NCBI GenBank assembly: GCA_964455095.1
Contig: CAYVUV010000079.1
Location: 1-29,525 of the forward strand
Source: CAYVUV01 sp964455095
GTDB taxonomy: Bacteria > Desulfobacterota > Binatia > HRBIN30 > CADEER01
Reading direction: 5' to 3'
Length of the DNA stretch: 29,525 nucleotides
Of this stretch, positions 1-7,862 are shown piece after piece. Below the pieces are notes generated by a model that had not been told where the DNA came from, did no database searches, and saw nothing but the letters and a program-made list of their open reading frames with translations. The translations under genes and the position numbers were made by a program. The first letter of the stretch is position 1, and every line of letters starts with the position of its first letter.

Positions 1-11
1 TCCGTCGGGCA

Positions 12-110
12 GTTCCCCCTCCTTTCCAAGGAGGGGGCTAGGGGGAGGTTGATCTGGCCGACCCCTCAAACAGAACCTCCCCTAACCCCTCCTTGGAAAG
101 GAGGGGGACC
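12..110. repeat. Paired inverted repeat (REP/MITE-like), GGGGG-rich family
   Basis: Left arm 12-50 and right arm 74-110 are near-perfect reverse complements of each other, separated by about 23 bases. Each arm contains its own short palindrome built on CCTCCTT/AAGGAGG. The pair resembles the repeat at 12224-12244 and, more loosely, the pairs at 14442-14556, 17586-17751 and 23962-24140. It lies upstream of the lipoprotein gene, so the longer open frame that reads through it from 49 is probably not coding. Function unknown; possibly a mobile palindromic element. Confidence 0.8.
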
Positions 111-189
111 GGAGGTCGAGAAAGTCGACAGTCCCCGGGAGAGAATCATTCGCGAATTGCCGGGTAAAGCCCGGCAGGGGAGATTCCGC

Positions 190-1143
190 GTGTCGTCGTG
201 GGCCCGCGTCGCCGGGCTGTTGGCGCTTGCGCTGGCCTGCGGCTGCTCGCGGCCGACGTCCGACGGGCCGCGCAAGTTGCGCTTCGCCTTCATTCCCAAG
301 GCGCTGCACATTCCGGTCTTCGACTACGCTCGCACCGGCGCCGAACGGGCGGCCAAGCAGATCGGCGGCATCGAGATCCTCTGGCGCGGGGCGGAGGGCA
401 CGGACGAGATCCGCCAGAAGGAAATTCTCGAGTCGTTCATCGCCCAGCGGGTCGACGGCATCGCCATCTCGTGTCTGAACGGCGACCTGCTCACCGACGC
501 CATCGACCGCGCCGTCGAAGCCGGCATCCCGGTGATGACCTGGGATTCCGATGCGCCAAGGAGCAAGCGCCTGGCGTTCTACGGCGTCAACGACGTCGAG
601 GGCGGCCGCGCGCTCGGCGACGGCCTGGCGGCGCTGCTGGGTGGCAAGGGGCGCGTCGCCATTCTCACCTCGCTCGGGGCCGACAATCTGCAGAAGCGCC
701 TGGACGGCGCGCGCGCGGCGCTCGGCGCGCATGCCGGCATCGAGATCGTCGAGGTGTTCGATGTGCGCGACGATGCGGTGCACGCCGCCGAGGTGATCGC
801 CTCGGCCGCGCAGCGCTACCCCGATCTCGACGGCTGGCTCTCGGTCGGCGGCTGGCCGGTGTTCGTGCGCAACGCGCTCGATCCGGTCGACTCGGCGCGC
901 ACCAAGGTCGTCGCCTTCGACACCATCCCGCCCGCTCCCGACCTGCTGCGCGCCGGCAAGGTGCAGCTCCTGGTCGGTCAGAAGTACTTCGGCTGGGGCG
1001 AGGAATCGGTGCGCATCCTCAAGCGCCTCGTCGACGGCGAGCGGCCAAAGGAGGTCTTTCACTATTCGGGCATCGACGTGGTGACGCGGGAGAACGTCGA
1101 TGCGTATGTCGAGCAGTGGGGGAAGTGGGAGCGCGGCGAGTGA
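190..1143 (+). CDS. Sugar ABC transporter substrate-binding lipoprotein (RbsB-like, periplasmic binding protein type 1)
   Basis: Predicted extracytoplasmic solute-binding protein of 317 residues, family periplasmic binding protein type 1 (ribose/galactose-binding class). The GTG start at 190 is preferred: AGGGGAG lies about seven bases upstream, and it directly begins a signal sequence (SSWARVAG, then a hydrophobic stretch) ending in a lipobox-like LACGC around residues 15-19. Starting further upstream at 49 would translate a repeat. The mature part begins LRFAFIPK and has the family pattern: a DGIAIS strand, a GIPVMTWDSD strand, a GGKGRVAILT segment opening the second lobe and an ARTKVVAFD hinge strand. 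The ligand cannot be read from sequence; a sugar is the usual ligand. No permease or ATPase gene follows: the next gene is convergent with only 7 bases between. Any partners would lie upstream of the window or elsewhere. Confidence 0.85.
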   Translation: MSSWARVAGLLALALACGCSRPTSDGPRKLRFAFIPKALHIPVFDYARTGAERAAKQIGGIEILWRGAEGTDEIRQKEILESFIAQRVDGIAISCLNGDLLTDAIDRAVEAGIPVMTWDSDAPRSKRLAFYGVNDVEGGRALGDGLAALLGGKGRVAILTSLGADNLQKRLDGARAALGAHAGIEIVEVFDVRDDAVHAAEVIASAAQRYPDLDGWLSVGGWPVFVRNALDPVDSARTKVVAFDTIPPAPDLLRAGKVQLLVGQKYFGWGEESVRILKRLVDGERPKEVFHYSGIDVVTRENVDAYVEQWGKWERGE

Positions 1144-1150
1144 AGGGTGC

Positions 1151-2233
1151 TCAGGGCGTCTGGCTGCGGCTCAGATACGGTTGAAGGTCGGCGAGGGCGT
1201 CGGCTTCGCCGGCGCGGATGGTGACGTCGGGGAAGAGCCACCAGTCCTCAGGCAGGACGAGCTCCTCGCCGGGGGCGAGCCGGGTGAGCGGGCCGAGGTG
1301 CTCGAGCTCGAGGAACTCGCGGCTGGAGTAGATCTCGATGGTGGCGCCGCCGTCGGGGTACTGTCCCGCCGCGTCGTGCGGGAAGCGCTTGAGCAGCAGC
1401 GTGCCGTCGAGCAGGTACGCGGACCAGCCCTGGGCGGAGTCGACGCCGATCTTGCTCTCGTCGTCGCGGCGGCCGGTCTGGCTCGCCGGCGGCGGGACGA
1501 CGCGGCGGTGATCGATTTGAACCAGGCGATCGCCGAACTGGTAGCGCGGGTCGCCGAGCTCGGTGTAGCTCCACAAGATCAGTCGGCGGATGGCGTCGAA
1601 GGCAGTGGGTGCGCCGACGTCCAGCGGCACGAAGGCCCGGCCCCCCGGCCGCAGCACCGGCAGACTCCACGCCGCGTACGTCACCGGCGCCACGCCGACG
1701 TTGCGAATGCGCGAGGTGAGGCGAAGCCGCGGCTCGCCGGGGACCAGGGTGACGTCGATCTGCTTGCGAAGCGACGCCGCCGGCTGCTCCGGCCCGGTCA
1801 CGCGCACGGTGCGCCCGTCAAGCACTTCGACGGCGCAGGCGCTGTTGTCGAGCGCATAGGTGGTCTCGCGCCGCTCCGGCGCCACCCACAGGCGCCAGCC
1901 GCCGCGGAAGGTCCAGTCCGGCTCGCCACTGCGCCCCAGCTGTTCCTCGACCGTGTGCAGCAAGTTGTCGCCGCCGGCGCGGCGCACGTCGATGATGCGC
2001 GGGCCGACGTCGGTGACCACGCGGACCTCGATCAAGCCGTTGGCCAGGCGGTACGTGTGCGGCCACCCGCGATAATCTTCGAGCGCGATCGTCAGCTCGC
2101 CCGGCATCTCCGCCCCTTCCTGCGCCGCACCCGCACGAGACCCGGCGGCAAGCGCCACGAGAGCGAGCAGCAGACCGACTGCGGTGGCGACTCGGGCCAT
2201 GTCACGTCGCGGCGCCCTGGGGTTCCGTCTCAT
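1151..2233 (-). CDS. Secreted DUF4380-type (galactose-mutarotase-like fold) protein
   Basis: Protein of about 360 residues with an N-terminal signal peptide (Arg-rich start, then VATAVGLLLALVALAAG, likely cut near AGAAQ), so probably periplasmic. The body matches my recollection of DUF4380: ANGLIEVRVVTDVGPRII, GGWRLWVAPE, VTYAAWSLPVLRPGG, GWSAYLLDGTLLLKRF and a C-terminal LGPLTRLAPGEE. The fold is related to aldose epimerases, but no activity is assigned and I see no catalytic pair to name. The start is uncertain. ATG at 2233 gives a long Arg-rich n-region, ATG at 2200 gives a more standard signal peptide, and neither has a well-placed ribosome site. The gene is convergent with the sugar-binding lipoprotein and divergent from the response regulator. 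A role in sugar handling with the binding protein is only a suggestion from position. Confidence 0.75.
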   Translation of the reverse strand: MRRNPRAPRRDMARVATAVGLLLALVALAAGSRAGAAQEGAEMPGELTIALEDYRGWPHTYRLANGLIEVRVVTDVGPRIIDVRRAGGDNLLHTVEEQLGRSGEPDWTFRGGWRLWVAPERRETTYALDNSACAVEVLDGRTVRVTGPEQPAASLRKQIDVTLVPGEPRLRLTSRIRNVGVAPVTYAAWSLPVLRPGGRAFVPLDVGAPTAFDAIRRLILWSYTELGDPRYQFGDRLVQIDHRRVVPPPASQTGRRDDESKIGVDSAQGWSAYLLDGTLLLKRFPHDAAGQYPDGGATIEIYSSREFLELEHLGPLTRLAPGEELVLPEDWWLFPDVTIRAGEADALADLQPYLSRSQTP

Positions 2234-2313
2234 GCTCCACCCGGCGGCGGGTGATCGTGCGTGCCACATCGATTTCGACGCGTCAACCCGCCTTCCGCGG
2301 CCGGTCGGCCGGC

Positions 2314-2342
2314 GTGACGCCTCGCATCGCGTCTGCTACGCT
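2314..2342 (+). promoter_or_regulatory. Candidate promoter for the FixJ-type regulator
   Basis: GTGACG at 2314-2319 and TACGCT at 2337-2342 are separated by 17 bases and match the sigma-70 boxes at 4/6 and 3/6 positions. The predicted transcription start is about 30 bases before the ATG at 2380. The match is weak, as is common in GC-rich genomes. Confidence 0.3.
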
Positions 2343-2379
2343 GCGAGCGCACATCGGCAGACCGAACGGTGAGAGCCAG

Positions 2380-3060
2380 ATGACGGACCGTGTCGAGAAG
2401 GGCGGTGCGGTGACCGAACAGAAGACGGCGACGGCAGAGCCGACGGTGTTCGTCGTCGACGACGATCCCGGCCTGTGCGGCGCGCTCAGCTATCTCGTCG
2501 AGTCGATCCACCTGGCCTGTGAGACGTATCCGCGGGCGCAGGACTTTCTCGACGCCTATGATCCGGCGCGGCCGGGGTGCCTGGTCCTCGACGTGCGGAT
2601 GCCGGGCATCGGCGGGCTCGATTTTCAGGACGAGCTGGTCGCGCGCGGCTATACGCTACCGGTCATCATGATCACCGGCTATGCTGACGTGCCGATGGCC
2701 GTGCGGGCCGTGAAGGCCGGAGCCGTGGAGTTTCTCGAGAAGCCGTTCAGCGACCAGGTGATCTTGGAAAGCATCCAACAAGCGATCGAGCGCGACCGCC
2801 AGTGGCGCCAGCTCGAGGCGGCGCGGGCCGATTTTCTCGAACGCCTCGAGCGTTTGACGCCGCGCGAACGCCAGGTCATGGAGTTCCTGCTCATCGGCCG
2901 CACCAGCAAGGAGATCGGTGCCGAGCTGACGCTGAGCAGCAAGACGGTCGAAACGCACCGCGCCAACGTCATGGCCAAAATGCAGGCCCACTCGCTGGCT
3001 GATCTGGTCCGCCGTTCAATGCTGTACGGCCTAGCGCCGCCGCGACCGCGCAAGCGGTGA
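2380..3060 (+). CDS. Orphan response regulator, FixJ/NarL family (REC + LuxR-type HTH)
   Basis: Two-domain DNA-binding response regulator of 226 residues. The receiver domain (about 22-136) has the acidic pocket D27-D28-D29, the phosphoacceptor D71 in LVLDVRMPG, the T99 switch region (MITGYAD) and K121 in EKPF. A short helical linker leads to a LuxR-type helix-turn-helix at about 158-218, with LTPRERQVME, SKEIGAEL and SSKTVETHR. This arrangement is typical of FixJ-like regulators. ATG at 2380 is chosen because the receiver begins soon after it and a GAGAG ribosome site precedes it; an in-frame GTG at 2410 is possible. No histidine kinase is encoded in the window, so its signal is unknown. mgsA starts 66 bases downstream on the same strand, so co-transcription is possible. 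Confidence 0.92.
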   Translation: MTDRVEKGGAVTEQKTATAEPTVFVVDDDPGLCGALSYLVESIHLACETYPRAQDFLDAYDPARPGCLVLDVRMPGIGGLDFQDELVARGYTLPVIMITGYADVPMAVRAVKAGAVEFLEKPFSDQVILESIQQAIERDRQWRQLEAARADFLERLERLTPRERQVMEFLLIGRTSKEIGAELTLSSKTVETHRANVMAKMQAHSLADLVRRSMLYGLAPPRPRKR

Positions 3061-3125
3061 ACAGGGCTCGTCGACCGGTTCCCCGAAGCGTAGGTGCCGC
3101 CGGGCCGATCGGGAAGGATCCTCGC

Positions 3126-3584
3126 ATGGAGCACAGACAGCTGTTGATGGCGCGGATCAAGCGCATTGCCCTGGTCGCACACGATCACAAGAAGGCGGAT
3201 CTACTTGACTGGGCGCGGTACAACCGCGACCTGCTGGCCCAGCACCATCTGTATGCGACCGGGACCACCGGCCATCTGATGGCCACCCAGCTGAGCCTGC
3301 CGGTGACGACGTTCCAGAGCGGTCCGTTGGGCGGCGACCAACAGATCGGTGCCAAGATCGTCGAGGGGGAGATCGACTTTCTAATCTTCTTCTGGGACCC
3401 GCTCGAGCCCATGCCACATGACCCCGACGTCAAGGCGCTGTTGCGTCTGGCGGTGGTCTGGAACATCCCGATGGCGTGCAACCGCACCTCGGCCGACTTC
3501 ATGATCTCCTCGTCCCTGATGGCGCAGGACTACGCCCGCCGGGTCCCGGACTATACGGACTACCGCCTGCGGGAGCGCCCGTGA
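3126..3584 (+). CDS. mgsA: Methylglyoxal synthase
   Basis: Converts dihydroxyacetone phosphate to methylglyoxal and phosphate, a bypass of lower glycolysis used when sugar phosphates build up. At 152 residues it equals the E. coli enzyme in length. Family motifs are intact: IALVAHDHKK near the start, YATGTTGHL (phosphate binding), GPLGGDQQIGA with the catalytic D71, IFFWDPL, and PHDPDVKALLRL with D101. The ATG at 3126 has GGAAGGA about seven bases upstream; earlier in-frame starts only add sequence that does not belong to the family. It follows the response regulator by 66 bases and has about 290 non-coding bases after it. The pathway position fits the gap and pfk genes elsewhere in the window, though they are not adjacent. 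Confidence 0.96.
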   Translation: MEHRQLLMARIKRIALVAHDHKKADLLDWARYNRDLLAQHHLYATGTTGHLMATQLSLPVTTFQSGPLGGDQQIGAKIVEGEIDFLIFFWDPLEPMPHDPDVKALLRLAVVWNIPMACNRTSADFMISSSLMAQDYARRVPDYTDYRLRERP

Positions 3585-3872
3585 GGCCCGCGTTTCAGCC
3601 CCGCGGTCGGTTCGCTGGCGAGCGGGTCAACGGCGCAGACACGGGCTCAGCAGTGTCAAGAGGCACGGTGAACTCAGCGTGGCTGTGCCACACTTTTGGT
3701 GCCGCCAGTGTTGCTCATCCTGGCGTTTCATATATTCTGTGCGTGGCTTTACCGAGTACATGAGCTTGGAAGAGCGGGGAACAAGCCAGCCCGTGCGGCA
3801 CGATACTCTGCCACAGTGTGGGCCCGCGGCTGGCAGTCACGACAACGCGACAAACTGAAGGAGGAGAGAATC
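3585..3872. other. Non-coding stretch ahead of the OmpA gene
   Basis: No supportable gene is seen in these 288 bases. The region from about 3690 to 3745 is AT-richer than its surroundings and contains TATATT at 3731-3736, a 5/6 match to a -10 box. The sequence at -35 spacing (around 3708-3713) is poor; TTGCTC at 3711 is only 14 bases away. If this is the ompA promoter, the leader would be about 130 bases long, which could hold regulation, but no clear structure was recognised. GGAGGAG at about 3860 is the ribosome site of the next gene. Confidence 0.4.
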
Positions 3873-4847
3873 ATGCAACGAGCTCGCAAGTTCATCGCAG
3901 CTGGGCTTCTGGGAGGGCTGGTCGCCTTCGCGATGCCTACACTGGCGGCAGAGCACGAAGGCAAGGTCATCGGCGGCGTCGACGTCGGCGCCGTATTGCC
4001 GCTCAACGCGTTTGACCGGTTCTCTACCACCGGTTTCGTCGCCGCGCCGTTCGTCGGTTACATGTTCAGCGACTATTTCGGTGTCATGGGTCAACTGCAG
4101 GGGCTCGTGGTGCCGAACCGCAGCCGTGGGATCGGCTTCGATGAGACCACGTCGGCCATCGGCTTCGGCCTCGGCCCCCGTATCGCATTGCCGCTCGGCC
4201 CGATGGAGCTGTACGGCACGTTTCAAGGTGGCATGCTCACCGGTTTGACGGCCCCGTCGGCGATCACCGACACCTCGTGGGGCTTCTCGACCGGTGGCGG
4301 CATCAACTTCCCCGTCACCGAGACGCTGTCACTCGGCGCCTGGGGCCGCTGGAACCGCCAGTACCAGCGCTCGCGCGGTGTGGGCGACGTGCGCTACGCC
4401 TCGACGGGTATCAGCGTGACGCTCAATTCGGCCCCGCCGCCGCCTCCTCCTCCGGTGGTCGCGCAGGCGCCGCCGCCGCCGCCGCCGCCGGCTCCGCCGA
4501 TGAAGCAGAAGATCGTGCTGCGCGGCGTCAACTTCGACTTCGACAAGTCCAACATCCGCGCCGATGCGCGCCCGGTGCTGGACGAGGCGATCAACATTCT
4601 GACCCATCAGGGCGGCATCGCCGTGATCGCCGAAGGTCACACGGATAGCCGCGGCACCGACGCCTACAACCAGAAGCTCTCCGAGCGCCGCGCCGCTTCG
4701 GTGCGCGACTACCTGGTCAAGGGCGGCGTATCGGCCTCGCGCATTCAGACGGTTGGCTTCGGCGAGTCCAAGCCGGTCGCCAGCAACAACACGGATGAAG
4801 GACGCGCCCAGAACCGGCGCGTGGAGCTGCGCGTCAGCGGCGAGTAA
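3873..4847 (+). CDS. OmpA-family outer membrane protein
   Basis: Protein of 324 residues in three parts. Residues 1-26 are a signal peptide ending PTLAA before EHEGK. Residues about 30-185 look like a small beta-barrel, with alternating Gly/aromatic segments such as FVGYMFSDYFGVMGQL and a final strand YASTGISVTL. Residues about 187-209 are a proline-rich hinge with two runs of seven or more prolines. Residues about 210-324 are the OmpA C-terminal peptidoglycan-binding domain, with NFDFDKSNIR, the EGHTDSRG motif, LSERRAASVRDYL, GFGESKP and NRRVEL. The predicted role is anchoring the outer membrane to peptidoglycan. The start at 3873 has a near-perfect GGAGGAG site. The gene is followed by a hairpin terminator, so it is probably monocistronic. 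Confidence 0.93.
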   Translation: MQRARKFIAAGLLGGLVAFAMPTLAAEHEGKVIGGVDVGAVLPLNAFDRFSTTGFVAAPFVGYMFSDYFGVMGQLQGLVVPNRSRGIGFDETTSAIGFGLGPRIALPLGPMELYGTFQGGMLTGLTAPSAITDTSWGFSTGGGINFPVTETLSLGAWGRWNRQYQRSRGVGDVRYASTGISVTLNSAPPPPPPPVVAQAPPPPPPPAPPMKQKIVLRGVNFDFDKSNIRADARPVLDEAINILTHQGGIAVIAEGHTDSRGTDAYNQKLSERRAASVRDYLVKGGVSASRIQTVGFGESKPVASNNTDEGRAQNRRVELRVSGE

Positions 4848-4881
4848 TCGCGCTGCTCATTCGTAGCCACTGACTAGCGGG

Positions 4882-4916
4882 AAGGGGCGGATCGCATTGC
4901 GGTCCGCCCCTTCTTA
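4882..4916 (+). terminator. Rho-independent terminator after the OmpA gene
   Basis: The ten-base stem AAGGGGCGGA (4882-4891) pairs perfectly with TCCGCCCCTT (4903-4912) around an 11-base loop. It is followed by the short pyrimidine run CTT. It sits 35 bases after the ompA stop codon. The T-tract is short, so efficiency is uncertain. Confidence 0.65.
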
Positions 4917-4997
4917 CGTCTCAATGCCCCGAGGGTCCGTATTCTGATTCTGGCGCGCAGAATCGGCCTGGCCACGCTGGCGGGTCTGGCGATCCTC

Positions 4998-6410
4998 GTG
5001 GCGGTCCTCGCGCTGCGCACGCTCGGCTTTGCGTCGAAGCAAGTTCCCGCTGAACGGCCGGCCGCTCCAGCACTGGACGCGGCGGGCGCGGCACAACGGC
5101 TCGCCGCGGCCGTGCAGTTCCCCACCGTTTCGCATCAGGACCCGGCGCAAAGCGCCAGCGCGGCATTCGACGGTTTGCACCGTTACCTTGGCGAGGCCTT
5201 TCCCGCCGTGCACAGCCGGCTGCGCCGCGAGGTGATTGCCGAGCACAGTCTGCTGTTCACCTGGCCGGGCAACGGCCCGGGCAAGCCGGTCCTGCTGGTG
5301 GCGCATCTCGACACGGTGCCGATCGAGTCCGGCACCGAGAGCGCCTGGGAGCATCCGCCGTTCTCGGGCGCCATCGCCGACGGGTTCGTCTGGGGCCGCG
5401 GCACGCTGGACGATAAAGGCAGCGTGCTCGGGATCCTGGAGGCCGTCGAGGGGTTGCTGCAGGAGGGGTTTGTCCCGGCGCGGACCGTGTATCTGGCCTT
5501 CGGCCACGACGAGGAGGTCGGCGGCGAGCGCGGCGCCGTCGCCATGGCCGCGCTGCTCGGCGAGCGCGGCATCGCGCTCGACTACGTGCTCGACGAAGGC
5601 GGGGTGATTGCGTCGGGCATCGTGCCGCGCTTCGCCCGGCCGGTGGCCCTGGTGGGCATGGCGGAGAAGGGGTACGTCACCGTCGAGCTGACGGTCCAGA
5701 GCCCCAGCGGCCACTCGTCGATGCCGCCGCACCACACGGCGATCGGGGTGCTGAGCGCCGCGGTCGCGCGCTTGGAGAACCAGCCCGTGCCGGGGCACCT
5801 CGACGCGGCGCTGCGCCGGACGTTCGAGTACCTGGGTCCGGAGATGCCGTTCCTCGAGCGCCTGGTGCTCGCCAACCTGTGGCTGTTCGGCCCGTTGCTC
5901 GAGCGGGTGCTGTCCGATGTGCCGGCGCTCAACGCCGGCATGCGCACGACGACCGCCGTCACCATGTTCCAGGGCGGCGAGAAGGAGAACCAGTTGCCCA
6001 GTGCGGCGCGCGCGGTGGTGAACCTGCGCGTCATGCCGGGGGACACCGTCGCCGACGTGGTCGCGCATGTGCGCCGCGCCGTCGACGACCCGCAGGTCGC
6101 CGTGCGCACGCTGGCGTCGCCGAGCGAGCCGTCGGCGGTCTCGCCGATCGAGGCCCCGACCTTCGCCGTGCTGCAGCGCACCGTGCGCGAGGTGTTCCCG
6201 GATGCGGTGGTGGCGCCGTCGCTGGTCCTCGGCGGCACCGACGCCCGCCATTACGCCTCGCTCAGCCCCAATGTCTACCGCTTCGTGCCCTACCGCCTCG
6301 CGGCCGACGACTTGCACCGCATCCACGGTACCAACGAGCGCATCGCGGTCGAGAACTACGGCCAGATCGTGTGGTTTTACCGGCAGCTGCTGCACAACAC
6401 GGCCGGATAG
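4998..6410 (+). CDS. Membrane-anchored M20 family metallopeptidase (CPS1/PM20D1-like); N-terminus probably starts upstream
   Basis: Zinc peptidase/amidohydrolase of the M20 family, 470 residues from the GTG at 4998. All metal and catalytic motifs are present: HLD (H103, D105), GTLDDKG with D138, DEE (E172 general base, E173 metal), LDEGG near D199, and GTDARHYA with H418. The lid/dimerisation domain lies between about residues 225 and 345, opening with GYVTVELTV and SGHSSMPP. The frame is open from 4878, and bases 4941-4997 encode a hydrophobic stretch (RIGLATLAGLAILVAVLAL) leading straight into RTLGF. This is the expected single membrane anchor of CPS1-like enzymes. There is no ATG, GTG or TTG ahead of that anchor. 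A near-cognate start such as CTG at 4944, with GAGGG at 4931-4935 before it, would include it. Substrate unknown; relatives cleave or condense N-acyl amino acids or dipeptides. Confidence 0.9.
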   Translation: MAVLALRTLGFASKQVPAERPAAPALDAAGAAQRLAAAVQFPTVSHQDPAQSASAAFDGLHRYLGEAFPAVHSRLRREVIAEHSLLFTWPGNGPGKPVLLVAHLDTVPIESGTESAWEHPPFSGAIADGFVWGRGTLDDKGSVLGILEAVEGLLQEGFVPARTVYLAFGHDEEVGGERGAVAMAALLGERGIALDYVLDEGGVIASGIVPRFARPVALVGMAEKGYVTVELTVQSPSGHSSMPPHHTAIGVLSAAVARLENQPVPGHLDAALRRTFEYLGPEMPFLERLVLANLWLFGPLLERVLSDVPALNAGMRTTTAVTMFQGGEKENQLPSAARAVVNLRVMPGDTVADVVAHVRRAVDDPQVAVRTLASPSEPSAVSPIEAPTFAVLQRTVREVFPDAVVAPSLVLGGTDARHYASLSPNVYRFVPYRLAADDLHRIHGTNERIAVENYGQIVWFYRQLLHNTAG

Positions 6411-6435
6411 CCTTCCGCCGCCGGGCGGGGCTGGC

Positions 6436-6464
6436 TTGCGCCCACATACCCCCGTTGCTATACG
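6436..6464 (+). promoter_or_regulatory. Candidate sigma-70 promoter for rpmE
   Basis: TTGCGC (6436-6441) and TATACG (6459-6464) have a 17-base spacer, matching consensus at 3/6 and 4/6. The expected start of transcription is around 6471, giving a short leader that still contains the GGAGA ribosome site before the ATG at 6485. Confidence 0.5.
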
Positions 6465-6484
6465 ACCCGCCTGGAGAAAATGTG

Positions 6485-6688
6485 ATGCAAGAGAACATCC
6501 ATCCCAAGTACGAGAAGGCGACGGCCATTTGCGCCTGTGGCAGCACCTTCGAGACGCGCTCGACGCTGCCCGAGATCCGCGTCGACATCTGTTCGTCGTG
6601 TCATCCGTTCTTCACCGGTAAGCAGAAGCTGATCGATACGGCCGGCCGTGTCGACCGCTACCGGCGCAAGTACGGCATGCAGAAGTAG
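6485..6688 (+). CDS. rpmE: 50S ribosomal protein L31 (zinc-binding type)
   Basis: Protein of 67 residues, the usual length for bacterial bL31. It begins MQENIHPKYEKATAICACG and carries the four zinc ligands C16, C18, C36 and C39 (CAC and CSSC), so it is the cysteine-containing form rather than the zinc-free paralogue. HPFFTGKQK and the Arg/Lys-rich tail RVDRYRRKYG are family features. The ATG at 6485 is set by GGAGA seven bases upstream and by the conserved N-terminus. rpmE lying just before prfA and prmC is a widely conserved order. Here a strong terminator separates it from prfA. Confidence 0.97.
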   Translation: MQENIHPKYEKATAICACGSTFETRSTLPEIRVDICSSCHPFFTGKQKLIDTAGRVDRYRRKYGMQK

Positions 6689-6719
6689 CGGCGCTCGGCG
6701 CCGCGGTCGGCCGCAATGC

Positions 6720-6756
6720 AAGGGCGAGGGAGTCGGACTCCCGCGCCCTTTTTTTT
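6720..6756 (+). terminator. Strong rho-independent terminator after rpmE
   Basis: AAGGGCG (6720-6726) pairs with CGCCCTT (6744-6750). After one A/G mismatch, GGGAGT (6728-6733) pairs with ACTCCC (6737-6742), leaving a three-base loop. A run of eight T residues covers 6749-6756. This is the clearest intrinsic terminator in the window. It should end the rpmE transcript about 38 bases before prfA. Confidence 0.9.
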
Positions 6757-6794
6757 CGCCGCGTGACGGCGCCGCCCGGCGCGGGTGAGCGGGC

Positions 6795-7862
6795 ATGCTG
6801 CAGAAACTCGAAGACGTCGAACGCCGCTACAACGAGCTCGAAGGCTTGCTCGTCGACCCGTCGGTGCTCGGCAATCGGCACGACTTCGCCAAGCTCGCCA
6901 AAGAGCGCGCCGACCTCGAGGCCATCGTCAACGGCTACCGCGAGTGGAAGCGGCTGCGCCAGGAGATCGACGGCCACCGCGCGCTGCTCGACGGGGGCGA
7001 TCCCGAGATTCGCGACCTGGTCAAGGAAGAGCTGCCGCTGCTGCGCCAGCGCTGCGACACGTTGGAGCAGGAGCTGCAGCTCTTGCTCATCCCGAAGGAC
7101 CCCAACGACGACCGCAACGTGCTGCTCGAGATCCGCGCCGGTACCGGCGGCGAGGAGGCGAGCCTGTTCGCCGCCGAGCTGTTCCGCATGTACTCGCGCT
7201 ACGCCGAAACGCGCGGCTGGCGCACGGAGGTGCTGAGCGCCAATCCGACCGGTCTCGGCGGCTTCAAGGAAATCATCACGCTGATCGAAGGCCAGGGCGC
7301 CTTCAGCCGCCTCAAGTTCGAAGGCGGCGTGCACCGCGTGCAGCGCGTGCCGGTGACCGAGGGCTCGGGCCGCATTCACACCTCGGCGGTGACGGTGGCG
7401 GTGTTGCCCGAGGCCGAGGATGTCGAAGTCGACATCGACGAGGGCCGCGAGCTGCGCATCGACGTGTATCGCTCCTCGGGGCCCGGCGGGCAGAGCGTCA
7501 ACACCACCGATTCCGCCGTGCGCATCACGCACTTGCCGACCGGGCTGGTGGTCTCGTGCCAGGACGAGAAATCGCAGCACAAGAACAAGGCCAAGGCGCT
7601 GAAGATCCTGCGCGCCCGCCTGCTCGAGCGCGCCCAGGCCGAGCAACAGGCGGCGGAGGCGGAGAGCCGGCGCAGCATGGTCGGCAGCGGCGATCGCTCC
7701 GAACGCATCCGCACCTACAATTTTCCCCAGGGCCGCGTCACCGACCACCGCATCAACCTGACGCTGTACAACCTCGAACGCGTGCTGAGCGGTGAGCTCG
7801 CGCCGCTACTCGACGCGCTCACCACGCACTACCAGGCCGAAGCGCTGAAGGCGGCCAGCTGA
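6795..7862 (+). CDS. prfA: Peptide chain release factor 1
   Basis: Recognises UAA and UAG stop codons and triggers peptide release. It is 355 residues, the usual RF1 length. The helical N-terminal domain (about 1-100) starts MLQKLEDVERRYNELE. The decoding region has VPVTEGSGRIHTSA, where P186-V187-T188 fills the position of the PxT tripeptide that distinguishes RF1 from RF2. The catalytic GGQ is at 231-233 in SGPGGQSVNTT. The C-terminal domain contains RTYNFPQGRVTDHRI. The stop codon overlaps the ATG of prmC by one base (TGATG). This is meaningful because PrmC methylates the GGQ glutamine of this very protein. A GGTGAG site precedes the ATG. Confidence 0.98.
   Translation: MLQKLEDVERRYNELEGLLVDPSVLGNRHDFAKLAKERADLEAIVNGYREWKRLRQEIDGHRALLDGGDPEIRDLVKEELPLLRQRCDTLEQELQLLLIPKDPNDDRNVLLEIRAGTGGEEASLFAAELFRMYSRYAETRGWRTEVLSANPTGLGGFKEIITLIEGQGAFSRLKFEGGVHRVQRVPVTEGSGRIHTSAVTVAVLPEAEDVEVDIDEGRELRIDVYRSSGPGGQSVNTTDSAVRITHLPTGLVVSCQDEKSQHKNKAKALKILRARLLERAQAEQQAAEAESRRSMVGSGDRSERIRTYNFPQGRVTDHRINLTLYNLERVLSGELAPLLDALTTHYQAEALKAAS

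Noticed and set aside
49..189. Upstream extension of the lipoprotein gene from ATG 49
   Set aside because: It would translate the right arm of an inverted repeat and put 47 residues before the signal peptide; GTG 190 has a good ribosome site.
4914..6395. Long minus-strand open frame opposite the M20 peptidase
   Set aside because: Arg/His/Ala-rich composition and no family motif; it is the antisense of a gene with complete catalytic motifs.
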